Positions 7,760 through 17,510 of a stretch of DNA of 64,000 nucleotides are shown piece by piece; within the stretch, counting starts at the first letter, position 1, and every line of letters starts with the position of its first letter. The notes below the pieces were generated by a model, which had not been told where the DNA came from, did not search any database, and worked only from the letters and a program-made list of their open reading frames with translations. Position numbers and translations under genes: made by a program. This DNA comes from Bacteroidota bacterium (GTDB lineage: Bacteria; Bacteroidota; Ignavibacteria; UBA10030; UBA8401), in the NCBI GenBank assembly GCA_021796215.1, contig JAJYOK010000012.1, positions 1 through 64,000 of the forward strand, written 5' to 3'.

Positions 7760-9040
7760 TTATTCGTATCTCAGCGATTCGATCGGATCCAAATTCCCCG
7801 CCTTCCACGCCGGATACACGCCGAACACAATTCCGATAAACGAACAAAACACCAGCGCAACAATATTCATTTCAAGCGGAGTGAAATTCAAAAACGGTGT
7901 CTGAAGAATTGCAACAGTCGTATTCCACGGCATGACGGCCGGCGCTTTCATAATGATGGAAACAACATTGCCCAGCAGCGAGCCGGTGATAATTCCAATC
8001 ACTCCGCCAATTTGGCTGAACGCCACTGATTCCGTTAAGAACTGGCTCAGAATATTTACCTTTGTAGCACCAAGCGCTTTTCGGATTCCGATTTCTTTCG
8101 TCCGCTCCGTCACCGAAACAAGCATGATATTCATAATGCCCACGCCGGCGGCAATCAATGCGATACATGCAATGCCGACCGTGCCGATCTTCACCATAAA
8201 TGTGATATCATTGAATTGTTTGATCATCGTGTCGTTGGAAAAAATTTCGAAATCATCATCGGCGCCGGGCGGCACCTGACGAATCACGCGGAGAACTGCG
8301 CGGGAAAGGTCCATCGTTGCCTCATAATCATCCTGACTGAGCGATTGCACCATAATATCAATTGACCGATCTTTTCCGTACAGATTCATACCCGTCGTTA
8401 ACGGAATGGCGACAAAATTATCTTGATTTCCGCCGAGCACCGAACCTTGCTTTTCCGTCGTACCAATCACTCTGAATCTTTCCCCATTTATTTTGACAAA
8501 CTCGCCCACCGGATACGTATGAGGAAAAATCTTTTCCACAACACTATTGCCGAGAACGCATACAGCATCAGCCGATTCAACTTCATCGTTAGTAAAGATT
8601 CGTCCGTCTTTTATCGTGATATTGTTCGTTGAAAAACCGCCCGGCGTTTCTCCCATAATGTGTACATCGGGATTTGTTTTCTCGCCGTTGAACACGACTT
8701 GCTTAGAACCGAAACCGTCCTCCAGTCCGATTGCCTTCACATTAGGCATCCGGCGGATAAATCTCAGCCCTTCATCGTAAGTAATATCTTTGCGGTTGCG
8801 ATATTTATTGCGTTCACGCGGACCGTGGAAATTAATTGCAGGATATTTCTGAATTTGAAACGTGTTGGTGCCGAGCTGGCTCAATCCGTTTTCAATCGCA
8901 TTTTGCAGAACACCCATTGCCGTCATCACACCAATGATAGAAAAGACACCGACACCGATGCCGAGCAGCGTTAATGACGACCGAAGCTTGTTCACTTTGA
9001 TGGCATTGACTGCCATCTTAAAACTTTCCTGAATCTGCAT
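7760..9040 (-). CDS. MacB-type ABC transporter permease (second copy)
   Basis: A 426-residue FtsX/MacB-family permease: one N-terminal membrane segment (residues about 20-45), a large periplasmic MacB_PCD domain (about 50-290), and three C-terminal segments carrying the conserved SVTERTKEIGIRKALGA coupling motif. It ends in the family's usual DPIESLRYE. MacB-type mechanotransmission systems export peptides, antibiotics or lipoproteins through TolC rather than moving substrate through the membrane pore. It is paired with a second permease (9078-10310) and a separate ATPase, so the complex may be heterodimeric. Confidence 0.93.
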   Translation of the reverse strand: MQIQESFKMAVNAIKVNKLRSSLTLLGIGVGVFSIIGVMTAMGVLQNAIENGLSQLGTNTFQIQKYPAINFHGPRERNKYRNRKDITYDEGLRFIRRMPNVKAIGLEDGFGSKQVVFNGEKTNPDVHIMGETPGGFSTNNITIKDGRIFTNDEVESADAVCVLGNSVVEKIFPHTYPVGEFVKINGERFRVIGTTEKQGSVLGGNQDNFVAIPLTTGMNLYGKDRSIDIMVQSLSQDDYEATMDLSRAVLRVIRQVPPGADDDFEIFSNDTMIKQFNDITFMVKIGTVGIACIALIAAGVGIMNIMLVSVTERTKEIGIRKALGATKVNILSQFLTESVAFSQIGGVIGIITGSLLGNVVSIIMKAPAVMPWNTTVAILQTPFLNFTPLEMNIVALVFCSFIGIVFGVYPAWKAGNLDPIESLRYE

Positions 9041-9077
9041 AATGTTTTCTTCGATTGAATGAAAAAATATTCAGCGT

Positions 9078-10310
9078 TTATTCGTAACGGAGAGCATCTA
9101 CCGGATCCATTTTTGATGCACGATTCGCCGGTAAAAATCCTGAAACGACGCCAACAATTAAAGAAATCACAATTGAAATTGCCACAACACTGACGGGCAT
9201 TGATGTTGGAAGTATCTGATTCAACAACAAACTGAACGGATACGAAATAATGATGCCGATGAGGCCGCCAATCAAACTCAGCGAAGCCGCTTCAATTAAA
9301 AACTGAAGAAGAATGGTGCCGCGGCGGGCGCCAATCGCTTTCCGGATGCCTATCTCTTTTGTTCGTTCGGTTACGGACACAAACATGATGTTCATAATTC
9401 CAATTGAACCGACAAACAACGAAAGCGCTGTGATGAATAAACCGATGCCGGCAACCACAAGACCGATAGTGTTAAATGTTTGAATGAACATTTCCTGCTG
9501 ATTGATGGCAAAATCATCTTCTGCCCCCGGCGCAACATGCCGTACTTTGCGCAAAATACCACGCAACTCTTCTTTTGTATCATCCAATTGTTTGATATTT
9601 TTCGCCTTCACATCAATTTCAATGCCATGGCGCGTACCGAACCGCTGGAGAAATGCTTGCATCGGAATAACCACGCGGTTGTCAAGGCTGAACATTCCGA
9701 GAAAACTTCCCTGTTTCGCCATCACACCGACAACGCGGAATGTAAAATTCCCGACCTTCAGATTTTTCCCTAACGGCGATGTATGCGGAAAAAGATTTGT
9801 TGCAATTTCCGAACCGATAACACACACAGGACGCCCGCCGTCTGCTTCTCCCTGAGAAAAAAATCTGCCGATGTCCATGCTCGATCCGCCAATCTCTAAA
9901 TACTTTTCGTTCGATCCGATGATGTACACGCCGCTCGAGCTATTATCCCGATATTTCACTGTCCTTATTGTGCCGCTGGCGGGTGTGGCAGCCTGAATCA
10001 TCGTTGCCTGCCGGTTAACCGCTTTGTATTCTGCCATCTTAATATCTTTGCGGTTCCGGTATTTCCACCAATCGCCGCCGGCAAACCATGGCCATTTCTG
10101 CACATACAGAACATCTGCGCCAAGTTTGGAAATGCTGTCGTTGAATCCTCTGCTCAATCCTTCAATTGCCGTTCCCATCAGCGTCACGGAAACGATGCCG
10201 ATAACAATTCCAAGCGTCGTTAAAACAGAGCGCATTTTGTTTGCGCGAATCGCCTGGAACGAAATCGCCATTCCTTCTTTTATTTCGTATATAAAATCTG
10301 AAATTCTCAT
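9078..10310 (-). CDS. MacB-type ABC transporter permease (first copy)
   Basis: This 410-residue paralogue of the following gene has the same layout: N-terminal membrane segment, periplasmic core domain, and three C-terminal segments with SVTERTKEIGIRKAIGA and the terminal DPVDALRYE. It is separated from the ATPase gene by 11 bases and from the second permease by 37 bases. Two unequal permeases with one free-standing ATPase differ from classical E. coli MacB, where ATPase and permease are fused and form a homodimer. Confidence 0.93.
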   Translation of the reverse strand: MRISDFIYEIKEGMAISFQAIRANKMRSVLTTLGIVIGIVSVTLMGTAIEGLSRGFNDSISKLGADVLYVQKWPWFAGGDWWKYRNRKDIKMAEYKAVNRQATMIQAATPASGTIRTVKYRDNSSSGVYIIGSNEKYLEIGGSSMDIGRFFSQGEADGGRPVCVIGSEIATNLFPHTSPLGKNLKVGNFTFRVVGVMAKQGSFLGMFSLDNRVVIPMQAFLQRFGTRHGIEIDVKAKNIKQLDDTKEELRGILRKVRHVAPGAEDDFAINQQEMFIQTFNTIGLVVAGIGLFITALSLFVGSIGIMNIMFVSVTERTKEIGIRKAIGARRGTILLQFLIEAASLSLIGGLIGIIISYPFSLLLNQILPTSMPVSVVAISIVISLIVGVVSGFLPANRASKMDPVDALRYE

Positions 10311-10321
10311 GAGCGGGGTTC

Positions 10322-11038
10322 CTACAACGAGGCAGCGGTTTTTACCGCGCCGTTTTTCTTTATTACCTCATCACGTTCAACCGCGCCGTCGCGGATGCGG
10401 ATAATGCGGTGCGCGTGCTCGGCAACGGATTCTTCATGTGTCACCAGAATAATGGTGTTGCCTTGGTTGTACAATTCTTCGAACAGTGCCATAATTTCGT
10501 CACCGGTTTTCGTATCAAGATTTCCTGTCGGCTCATCAGCAAGAATGATGGACGGTTTCGTGACCAACGCGCGCGCAACAGCCACACGCTGGCGCTGGCC
10601 GCCCGAAAGCTCATTCGGCTTGTGGTGCATACGGTCGGCAAGCTGAACATGCTGCAGCGCCTCTTCAGCAAGACGCCGGCGTTCGGTTGCAGGAACGCCG
10701 CCATAAATCAGCGGCAACTCGACATTATGCAGCGCATTGGAACGCGGAATAAGATTGAACGTTTGGAACACAAATCCTATTTCCTTATTGCGGATTTTTG
10801 CCAGTTCGTTATCATTCATGTCGCTAACGTTCACACCGTTGAATTCGTATAATCCCGTTGTCGGCGTATCAAGACAGCCGACGATATTCATCAACGTTGA
10901 TTTACCGGAACCCGACGGGCCCATAATTGCAACATATTCTCCCCGCTCAATTTGAAGGGAAACATTCTGCAATGCGTGCACTTCCTCTGTTCCCATCACG
11001 TATGTTTTGCTGATGTTCTTAATATTGATGACGTTCAT
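10322..11038 (-). CDS. ABC transporter ATP-binding protein, MacB/LolD family
   Basis: The 238-residue ATPase drives the two adjacent MacB-type permeases. Walker [10 protein letters not shown] is at residues 40-48, followed by the Q-loop region [11 protein letters not shown], the signature [15 protein letters not shown], Walker [13 protein letters not shown] and the switch histidine in ILVTHE. The order within the operon is TPR protein, ATPase, permease, permease. LolD-like lipoprotein release is an alternative role, but the MacA-type adaptor and TolC in the same operon favour efflux or export. Confidence 0.95.
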   Translation of the reverse strand: MNVINIKNISKTYVMGTEEVHALQNVSLQIERGEYVAIMGPSGSGKSTLMNIVGCLDTPTTGLYEFNGVNVSDMNDNELAKIRNKEIGFVFQTFNLIPRSNALHNVELPLIYGGVPATERRRLAEEALQHVQLADRMHHKPNELSGGQRQRVAVARALVTKPSIILADEPTGNLDTKTGDEIMALFEELYNQGNTIILVTHEESVAEHAHRIIRIRDGAVERDEVIKKNGAVKTAASL

Positions 11039-11056
11039 GTTGCAGCCTTTAATAAT

Positions 11057-12037
11057 TTATGAAAGCTCTTTGATTTTTTTTCGCGCCGCTTCGGCGTAAC
11101 GGCCCGACGGTTCAACTGATAAATACCACTGATACGTTTCTACCGCCTTCGATTTCAGTCCCTTCTTCTCATAACAAGCACCGAGCTGATAAATAGATGA
11201 AGAAAAGTTTTTATCCAGCCACAACGCAGTATTATATTTTTCTATTGCTTCATCGTACTTTTCCTGGGCAAACAGCGCATCGCCGTAGCTGTCGTACGCA
11301 TCGGGGTTCTTCGGCTCAAGTTCCACATATTTTTTAAATTGAGCAACTGCTTTATCAAATTTTTTCTGATTGATGTAAAAATATCCAAGTGCTTTGTATC
11401 CGCTTGTTTTTTCGGGGTCGCTGCCGATTGCCAATTTGTATTCGCTCTCTGCCCCTGTAAAATCTTTTTTGCGCTGATGATAGTTTGCAAGAAGTAAATG
11501 ACCGCGAAACGCGTTGAGCTTGACGACTTCATGTGCTTGCTCCAATGCTTCTTCGTCGCTGCCTCCCATAATACCCGGCGCCATGATGTAATAATTGTAC
11601 AGCCCGATATGCGCTTCAATCAATGACGAGTCAAGTTCAACGGCGCGAAGAAATTCATTCTTTATTTTCGGCGCAAGGATGCCTTGTTTGAAAATATTGG
11701 CATTCGATGCAATCGTCCCTAAAATCCGCCCGCGCAGAAAATGAAACCGGGCATCTTTGTCATTTAAATCCAACGCTTCGTCAACGGCATCCTCAGCATC
11801 ATCAAATTCATGCTGGTACAGAAGTACTCGCGCAAGTTGATAATGTGCCTCCGCATCGTTCTTGTTTGCAGCGATTGCTTTTTCAAAGAACAATCGGGCT
11901 TCGGCAAACTTTCGCTGTTCGATAAGTTTAATGCCGGTACTGTCTACCTGTGCTTCTAAGTGAAAGCACAGGCACAATGCTGCAAGAAAAAAAATACCTT
12001 TGAATGCGAAACGTTTCACCAGAAATGCCCGATTCAT
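11057..12037 (-). CDS. Periplasmic TPR-repeat protein of the efflux operon
   Basis: This 326-residue protein has an N-terminal hydrophobic export signal (about residues 10-30) ending near HLEAQVDS. Several tetratricopeptide repeats follow, for example DAEAHYQLARVLLYQHEFDDAEDAVDEA and ADSYGDALFAQEKYDEAIEKYNTAL-type units. It sits between the MacA-type adaptor (10 bases away) and the ATPase gene. TPR proteins serve as protein-interaction scaffolds, so it may bring substrate or partner proteins to the exporter. That role is inferred from context only. Confidence 0.85.
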   Translation of the reverse strand: MNRAFLVKRFAFKGIFFLAALCLCFHLEAQVDSTGIKLIEQRKFAEARLFFEKAIAANKNDAEAHYQLARVLLYQHEFDDAEDAVDEALDLNDKDARFHFLRGRILGTIASNANIFKQGILAPKIKNEFLRAVELDSSLIEAHIGLYNYYIMAPGIMGGSDEEALEQAHEVVKLNAFRGHLLLANYHQRKKDFTGAESEYKLAIGSDPEKTSGYKALGYFYINQKKFDKAVAQFKKYVELEPKNPDAYDSYGDALFAQEKYDEAIEKYNTALWLDKNFSSSIYQLGACYEKKGLKSKAVETYQWYLSVEPSGRYAEAARKKIKELS

Positions 12038-12046
12038 CCAGCGTCG

Positions 12047-13345
12047 TTAGTTTGATGCTTCTTTTGAAACCATCCCGAAACGTTTCGCAGTGTTATCAAT
12101 GCGCACCGCTGAACCATCTTCGAGATCGCGGTTAATCGCTTTGTAACTTCCCGAAACGACTTCCAGACCCTCCTTCATGCCGCTAACAATCTCCACATAC
12201 GAATCATTACTGATGCCGCGCTTCACCGGAACCTGCTTCACCTTTCCGTTTTCCACAACAAAAACAACTTCTTCCTGTTTATCCGCTGCCATCATATTGT
12301 TGCCGGCTTTGACGGCGCCTTTATTTTCCTCTGATTTCGCATCTTCCTTTACTTTGGGCAAGCGCGTCGTGACACTTTGAATTGGTACGGCAAGAACATT
12401 ATTCTTTGTCTCAGTCTGAATATCGGCGGTCATTGACATCCCCGGGCGAAGATCAATATCTTTATCCAGAACACGGATCTTCACCAGAAAGGTTGTCACT
12501 TCTTCCTGAGTGCCCGAACCGGTTGTCGTTCCGGTATTCGCGATCTCATACACGATTCCTTTTAACTTGCGGTCGGGATATGCATCAACATCAATCAACG
12601 ACGTATCGCCGACAGAGATCAACACCACGTCGTTTTCGCCGACGTTAACTTGCGCTTCCATGCGTGAAAGGTCGGCGACGCTCATAATTTCAGTTCCTTG
12701 CGTGAACGAACTGCCGCTCACACGCTCGCCGAGTTCGGAGATAAGCTGCGACACGACGCCGTCTATCGGCGAGTAGATCGTTGTTTTGTACAACGCTTCT
12801 TTCGATTGCTTCAACGATGCACCCGCTTGTGCAACGCCCGCCTCTGCTGACTGATATTGCGCTTTCGCTATGTCCAGCGAAGTTTTTAAAGTGATAAAAT
12901 CCTGATCCGAAATCAATTTCTTGCTGTACAAATCCTTTCCGCGGTTGAATTCGGTTTGCGCTTTTTCCAAGCTTGCAGATTGAAGAGCAAGCGCTGCCTT
13001 TGCCGACGACAGTCCCGCCTGCGCCTGATCTACTTGTGCCTGATATTGATCCGGCTTGATACGAACCAGCAAATCGCCTTTGCGGATTTTCTGTCCTTCT
13101 TTCACAGGAAGTGACACAATCTCTCCGCTTACTTCAGCGTTGATTTTTACTGTTGTTTCCGGCTGAATTTTTCCCGATGCCGTTACAACCTGCGTAATGG
13201 TTCTGCGCGCTACTTTTTCGGTCTGCACGGAAATAATATTTTCCCGTTTGCTTCCGAGCAGCACAACAAGCACAAGAATAAGAACCACAACGCCGATGCC
13301 GGAAAAAATAAACAGCTTCTTTTTCGATTTTTTGTTGTTTGCCAT
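12047..13345 (-). CDS. MacA/HlyD-type periplasmic adaptor subunit
   Basis: This 432-residue membrane fusion protein links the inner-membrane permeases to TolC. It has one N-terminal membrane anchor (KKKLFIFSGIGVVVLILVL), a barrel-sandwich lipoyl-like domain (GKIQPETTVKINAEVSGEIV...GDLLVRI), a long alpha-hairpin with QAQAGLSSAKAALALQ repeats, then beta-barrel and membrane-proximal domains. A low-complexity insertion (about residues 325-350) interrupts the C-terminal part. I chose ATG 13345 over an upstream TTG at 13357 because GGAG lies six bases before it. It follows tolC by 35 bases. Confidence 0.94.
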   Translation of the reverse strand: MANNKKSKKKLFIFSGIGVVVLILVLVVLLGSKRENIISVQTEKVARRTITQVVTASGKIQPETTVKINAEVSGEIVSLPVKEGQKIRKGDLLVRIKPDQYQAQVDQAQAGLSSAKAALALQSASLEKAQTEFNRGKDLYSKKLISDQDFITLKTSLDIAKAQYQSAEAGVAQAGASLKQSKEALYKTTIYSPIDGVVSQLISELGERVSGSSFTQGTEIMSVADLSRMEAQVNVGENDVVLISVGDTSLIDVDAYPDRKLKGIVYEIANTGTTTGSGTQEEVTTFLVKIRVLDKDIDLRPGMSMTADIQTETKNNVLAVPIQSVTTRLPKVKEDAKSEENKGAVKAGNNMMAADKQEEVVFVVENGKVKQVPVKRGISNDSYVEIVSGMKEGLEVVSGSYKAINRDLEDGSAVRIDNTAKRFGMVSKEASN

Positions 13346-13380
13346 ACTATACTCCAATTAGACGGTTGAGTGTTTGACGA

Positions 13381-14790
13381 TCAATATTTTTCCGTGCCGA
13401 CGACATATTTCATCTGCTGTTTAGCAAGGAGAAAATCATATATTGCATTTACGCGATTACTTGCTGCTTGCGTATAATTTGCCGTAGCTGTTAACAAATC
13501 GAGCAGCGTGCCAGAACCGAGATTATATTTTTCCTGTGCAATTCGGCGATCTTCGCTGGCTGAAGTCATTGTTTTTTGTGTAACATCAATGTTTTTCAAT
13601 GCCGCCTGATAATTCAGCATTGCTTTCTTCACGTCAACTTGAACCTGCCGACGGGTTTGATCAACTTGTGCTTCTGCATTGCGAAGCGCAAGCTGCCTCT
13701 CTTGCACATTCGTGCTCGTTTGAAAGCCATTGAACAACGGCAGACTGAAATTCAATCCCCACGAATAGACTTTATTGTTTGACAACTTACTCAATTCAGA
13801 ATTGTTAAGTGAGTATCCTGCGCTTGCAGAAATAGTCGGATAATAACTGCTTCGCGCGCTTGTGACATCGGACCCGGCGCTCTCTTTCGCATAAATTGCG
13901 GACTGGTAATCAGGCCGGGTTTGCATAGCCTGTTGAACAAGTTGATCGAAATCTGTGAACTGATTTGCGAGACTTGCCACATTCATATTCACGGTGTCGG
14001 CGGCAATTGCAGGATCGTTAAATTCATATTCTTTTGAAACATCAATCCCAAGATAGAATTGTAAATCGGCTTTTGAATTATCGTAATTGTTTTGTGCATT
14101 GATCAGCAAAAGTTCGTCATTCGCAGTCTGCACTTGCTGGCGATACACGTCGGCAATTGCAACGGCGCCAACCTTGTTCGATTCCTGAATTCGCTCAAGC
14201 TGCTGTTTGCTGCTTTCCAAATTATCCTGCGCCACTTTCAGCAATGACTGATTGCGCAAGACTGTCAAATAATATTGTTGTGCCGTATAAACAACTGTTT
14301 GGCGCGTTCTGTACAATGCGTATTCTCTTGAAACAGCCGATTCGCTTGCGCTGTTTAATGTGGACGTATTCGAAAAACCGTCAAACAGCGTGAGACCTGC
14401 CCGAAGTGAAGTCTGATAGTAATTCGTGGAGGAAACTCCGGATGACCCGGGTATTGTAATTAAGCTTCCGCCCAAATTATATGTTGTCGGTTCTGTTCCT
14501 GGCTGATGATTTTCTTGTTTTGACCAGCCGCCGCTCGCATTGAGTGACGGCAAGAAATTTCCATATGCAGCGGTTACCATGCTTTGCTGGCTTTCCAAAG
14601 AATTTTGCGCTGTGATGACGTTAATATTTTTCTGTAAAGCAATGTCTACTGCTTGCTGAAGCGTCAGCACCGCTTCTGATTTATTTTGACTGAATGCCGG
14701 AACAGTGCACATAATCATCGCCACACAGAGTGCTAACCGTGCTGCCTTTTGCCTGCCTGCCAGATAGGCGGGCGCTATTTTCAATTTCAT
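13381..14790 (-). CDS. TolC-family outer membrane efflux protein
   Basis: This 469-residue outer-membrane channel is the first gene of the efflux operon. It has an N-terminal signal (residues about 14-35, ending PAFSQ) and two repeated outer membrane efflux domains. The halves open with LTLQQAVDIALQKNINVITAQ and FDQLVQQAMQTRPDYQSAIYA, the typical coiled-coil entry motifs. It ends YVVGTEKY. With the adaptor, ATPase and permeases it would form a complete tripartite exporter spanning both membranes. The 235-base region upstream probably carries the operon promoter, but I could not fix one confidently. Confidence 0.94.
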   Translation of the reverse strand: MKLKIAPAYLAGRQKAARLALCVAMIMCTVPAFSQNKSEAVLTLQQAVDIALQKNINVITAQNSLESQQSMVTAAYGNFLPSLNASGGWSKQENHQPGTEPTTYNLGGSLITIPGSSGVSSTNYYQTSLRAGLTLFDGFSNTSTLNSASESAVSREYALYRTRQTVVYTAQQYYLTVLRNQSLLKVAQDNLESSKQQLERIQESNKVGAVAIADVYRQQVQTANDELLLINAQNNYDNSKADLQFYLGIDVSKEYEFNDPAIAADTVNMNVASLANQFTDFDQLVQQAMQTRPDYQSAIYAKESAGSDVTSARSSYYPTISASAGYSLNNSELSKLSNNKVYSWGLNFSLPLFNGFQTSTNVQERQLALRNAEAQVDQTRRQVQVDVKKAMLNYQAALKNIDVTQKTMTSASEDRRIAQEKYNLGSGTLLDLLTATANYTQAASNRVNAIYDFLLAKQQMKYVVGTEKY

Positions 14791-14987
14791 TTCATCTCTC
14801 CAGAATTAAACAAATGAAAAACCTACGACTCCGCCTTATTAACGAAAGCCGTCATTGAAAGTTTCAAAATATTTTCACACAAACAAAAAACTTATCCAAT
14901 TTCACAAACATACTTTTTGCTTGAACCGCACCGAAATCTTCCCATTCACGTGCTATGACGTTTTCTGAAACAAATTATTTTTGATAG

Positions 14988-15019
14988 AAAAAAATAACCA
15001 ATGTGCTCGAATCAGAGCA
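14988..15019 (-). terminator. Possible intrinsic terminator after the CCA-adding enzyme gene
   Basis: TGCTC (15004-15008) and GAGCA (15015-15019) form a short stem just past the stop at 15026. A seven-T run on the minus strand follows after about nine bases. The stem is short and the spacing long, so this is a weak call. Confidence 0.4.
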
Positions 15020-15025
15020 TATTTT

Positions 15026-16507
15026 TCACGACTGCAACCCCGCTTTTACCTGTTCCTTTCCGTTTTCCCCTTCTTCACCGTAGGTACGGATGACATCGGT
15101 TTTAATAGAGAGTAAATATGCTAATGCCGGATCATGTTCGTTCGGTATTGTACCATCTAAAATTGCCTCTTCGATGCGCGATTTCAAAACGCCGACAAGT
15201 TTTCCCGGCTGAATGCCGCACACCTGCATAATTTCATCGCCGCGCACCGGCGGTTGAAATGCCCGCAGGCGGTCTTTTTCTTCCACCTCTTTCATCTTTG
15301 CATACACATGATCATAGTTTGCAGTGTATGCTTTCACAAGCTTCGGATTTTTCGACGTAATATCTGCGCGGCACAACATCATCAAATCATCCGATTCCTG
15401 TCCGGCATCAAACAATAACCGCCGCACAGCTGAATCGGTAACATCTTCATCAACCAATGCCATCGGACGAAGATGCAGCCGCACCAATTTTTCAACGTAC
15501 GGAACTTTTTCCAACGGAAGCCGCAATTTCCGAAATATCTTCTTCACCATTCGCGCACCAAGCTCTTCGTGCCCATAGAATGTCCACCCGATGCCTTCCC
15601 GAAATTGTTTTGTCTTCGGTTTTGCAATATCGTGTACAAGTGCCGCAAATCGTAAATACAAATCGTCGGTCACTGCCGAAATATTGTCCACTACTTGGCA
15701 CGTATGAAGAAAGACGTCTTTATGATGATGATCGTTACGCTGGTCAATTCCCGACATTTCGGCGATCTCAGGAAAAACCAAATGCATAACGCCAGTATCG
15801 AACATTAACCGCAATCCGACGGACGGCTTAGGGCCGGCAAGAATTTTCATAAACTCATCGGTGATTCGTTCCTGTGAAACAATGGCAAGCCGTTCTTTCA
15901 TTGCCGGAATTGACGCGAGAGTTTTTTCTTCAATCGCAAAGCCTAATTTCGAAGCAAACCTGATTGCACGCATCATTCTCAGCGGATCATCGTCGAATGT
16001 TTTTGCCGGCTCGAGCGGGGTGCGGATAATTTTCGCTTCAAGATCGCGTTGTCCGTCAAACGGGTCTTCGAGAACGCCCCAGCGTTCGCTGTTGAGCGAC
16101 GCCGCTATTGCATTAATCGTGAAATCGCGCCGGGCAAGATCGTCGCGCAGTGTTCCACCCGTCACCGCAGGTTTGCGCGAATCTTCTGAATAACTTTCCT
16201 TGCGCGCACCGACAAATTCGATCTTCAAGGGATCGAGAAACAGCACTGCTGTTCCGAACCGCTCGTACGTCACCACTTTTTTTCTTCCAAAATTAAGTGC
16301 CGCTTTTTTCGCAAATGCAATGCCGTCGCCAGCGATAAGCACATCAATATCGTTGACTTCTTTACCCAGCAATTTATCACGGACATATCCGCCGACGACG
16401 TACGCCTCAATGCGCTCTTCGTCCGCGAGCGCACCAATGCGGCGCAGAACTTTTCCGGCGGAACCTTCATCTTGAGAAATTGTCATCGTGTGAATCTTGC
16501 GGCTCAT
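15026..16507 (-). CDS. cca: CCA-adding tRNA nucleotidyltransferase with HD domain
   Basis: Adds or repairs the 3' CCA of tRNAs. The N-terminal polymerase-beta-like domain has the nucleotide-binding VVGGYVRDKLLG motif and the metal-binding DID pair, then the RRDFTINAIA motif. The RNA-binding head and neck follow, and an HD domain (LVHDIAKPKTKQF) lies near residue 290. The fused HD domain suggests 2',3'-cyclic phosphatase or phosphodiesterase repair activity. The 493 residues are normal for the HD-containing form. Its ATG overlaps the stop of the Gfo/Idh gene in an ATGA arrangement. Confidence 0.94.
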   Translation of the reverse strand: MSRKIHTMTISQDEGSAGKVLRRIGALADEERIEAYVVGGYVRDKLLGKEVNDIDVLIAGDGIAFAKKAALNFGRKKVVTYERFGTAVLFLDPLKIEFVGARKESYSEDSRKPAVTGGTLRDDLARRDFTINAIAASLNSERWGVLEDPFDGQRDLEAKIIRTPLEPAKTFDDDPLRMMRAIRFASKLGFAIEEKTLASIPAMKERLAIVSQERITDEFMKILAGPKPSVGLRLMFDTGVMHLVFPEIAEMSGIDQRNDHHHKDVFLHTCQVVDNISAVTDDLYLRFAALVHDIAKPKTKQFREGIGWTFYGHEELGARMVKKIFRKLRLPLEKVPYVEKLVRLHLRPMALVDEDVTDSAVRRLLFDAGQESDDLMMLCRADITSKNPKLVKAYTANYDHVYAKMKEVEEKDRLRAFQPPVRGDEIMQVCGIQPGKLVGVLKSRIEEAILDGTIPNEHDPALAYLLSIKTDVIRTYGEEGENGKEQVKAGLQS

Positions 16508-17508
16508 ACTTCTGAAAATTTTTGGATCTCGATCTTCTTCAAAATCTCCTGTGCTACTTCTAAAGCGTAACGGCCGTCAACTCCCGAAACAACCGGCGGA
16601 GTACCGGTACGAATTGAGTTTACAAACGATTCCAGTTCGTACTTCAGTGCGTTCACTTCTTTCACTTCCGGTTGCTCGTACACAATTGTCCGTTTCTTTT
16701 TCCCTTCGCCGATCTGGCCAAGCATCATTGTTGATTGGCTCGTCGTATCGCCGTCGCCGACGAGGCGGAACACTTCCGCCAGCCCCTGGGAAAAATCAAT
16801 GGAGATGTATGCATTGTGTTGAAACATCCGCATCTTCCGCATTTTGTTCTGAGAAATTCTGCTTGCCGTGACATTCGCAACACAGCCGTTTTGAAATTTT
16901 AACCGCGCATTGGCGATGTCTGCAGAGTCAGATACAACAGCAACACCGTTTGCATCAATGGATGCGACAGGCGATCGAACCAGACTGAGAATGATATCAA
17001 TATCATGGATCATCAAATCGAGAACAACCGCAACATCTGTCCCGCGCGGATTAAATTGCGCTAAACGGTGTGACTCGATGAACATCGGTTTGAGATCGTA
17101 GGCTTCGAGTGCAAGAATTGCAGGATTGAACCTCTCGATATGCCCGACTTGAATGAGACAACCACGAACGCCCGCAAGTTTAATCAATTCATCGGCTTCC
17201 AGCAATGTTTGTGTGATCGGCTTCTCAATCAGCACATGCACGCCGGCATTCAACGCCCGTTTCGCCACTTCATAATGTTTAGACGTGACTGTCGCAATGC
17301 TGACGGCATTCACTTCCGCAAGTAGCGCATCAATCGAATCAAACGCCCGCACAGAAAACATTTCGGCAATACTTTTCCTCTTTTGTTCATCAACATCAAA
17401 AACACCGGTAAAAGTTGCATCGGAAATTTCGGCGTACATTTTTGCATGAAGCGAGCCGAGATGCCCGACGCCGATAACGCCGACTTTAATATCTTTATTC
17501 GGCGCCAT
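16504..17508 (-). CDS. Gfo/Idh/MocA-family NAD(P)-dependent oxidoreductase
   Basis: The 334 residues begin with a Rossmann motif (KVGVIGVGHLGSLHA), continue with the family EKPIT loop (lysine of the catalytic site) and a C-terminal substrate domain with GHIERFNPAILAL and LDLMIHDIDIILSLV. The pattern resembles UDP-GlcNAc 3-dehydrogenases such as GnnA, which prepare 2,3-diamino sugars for lipid A, and the organism evidently makes LPS. That specific role is a guess; the family assignment is firm. It lies two bases from the T9SS plug gene and overlaps cca. Confidence 0.88.
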   Translation of the reverse strand: MAPNKDIKVGVIGVGHLGSLHAKMYAEISDATFTGVFDVDEQKRKSIAEMFSVRAFDSIDALLAEVNAVSIATVTSKHYEVAKRALNAGVHVLIEKPITQTLLEADELIKLAGVRGCLIQVGHIERFNPAILALEAYDLKPMFIESHRLAQFNPRGTDVAVVLDLMIHDIDIILSLVRSPVASIDANGVAVVSDSADIANARLKFQNGCVANVTASRISQNKMRKMRMFQHNAYISIDFSQGLAEVFRLVGDGDTTSQSTMMLGQIGEGKKKRTIVYEQPEVKEVNALKYELESFVNSIRTGTPPVVSGVDGRYALEVAQEILKKIEIQKFSEV

Positions 17509-17510
17509 TT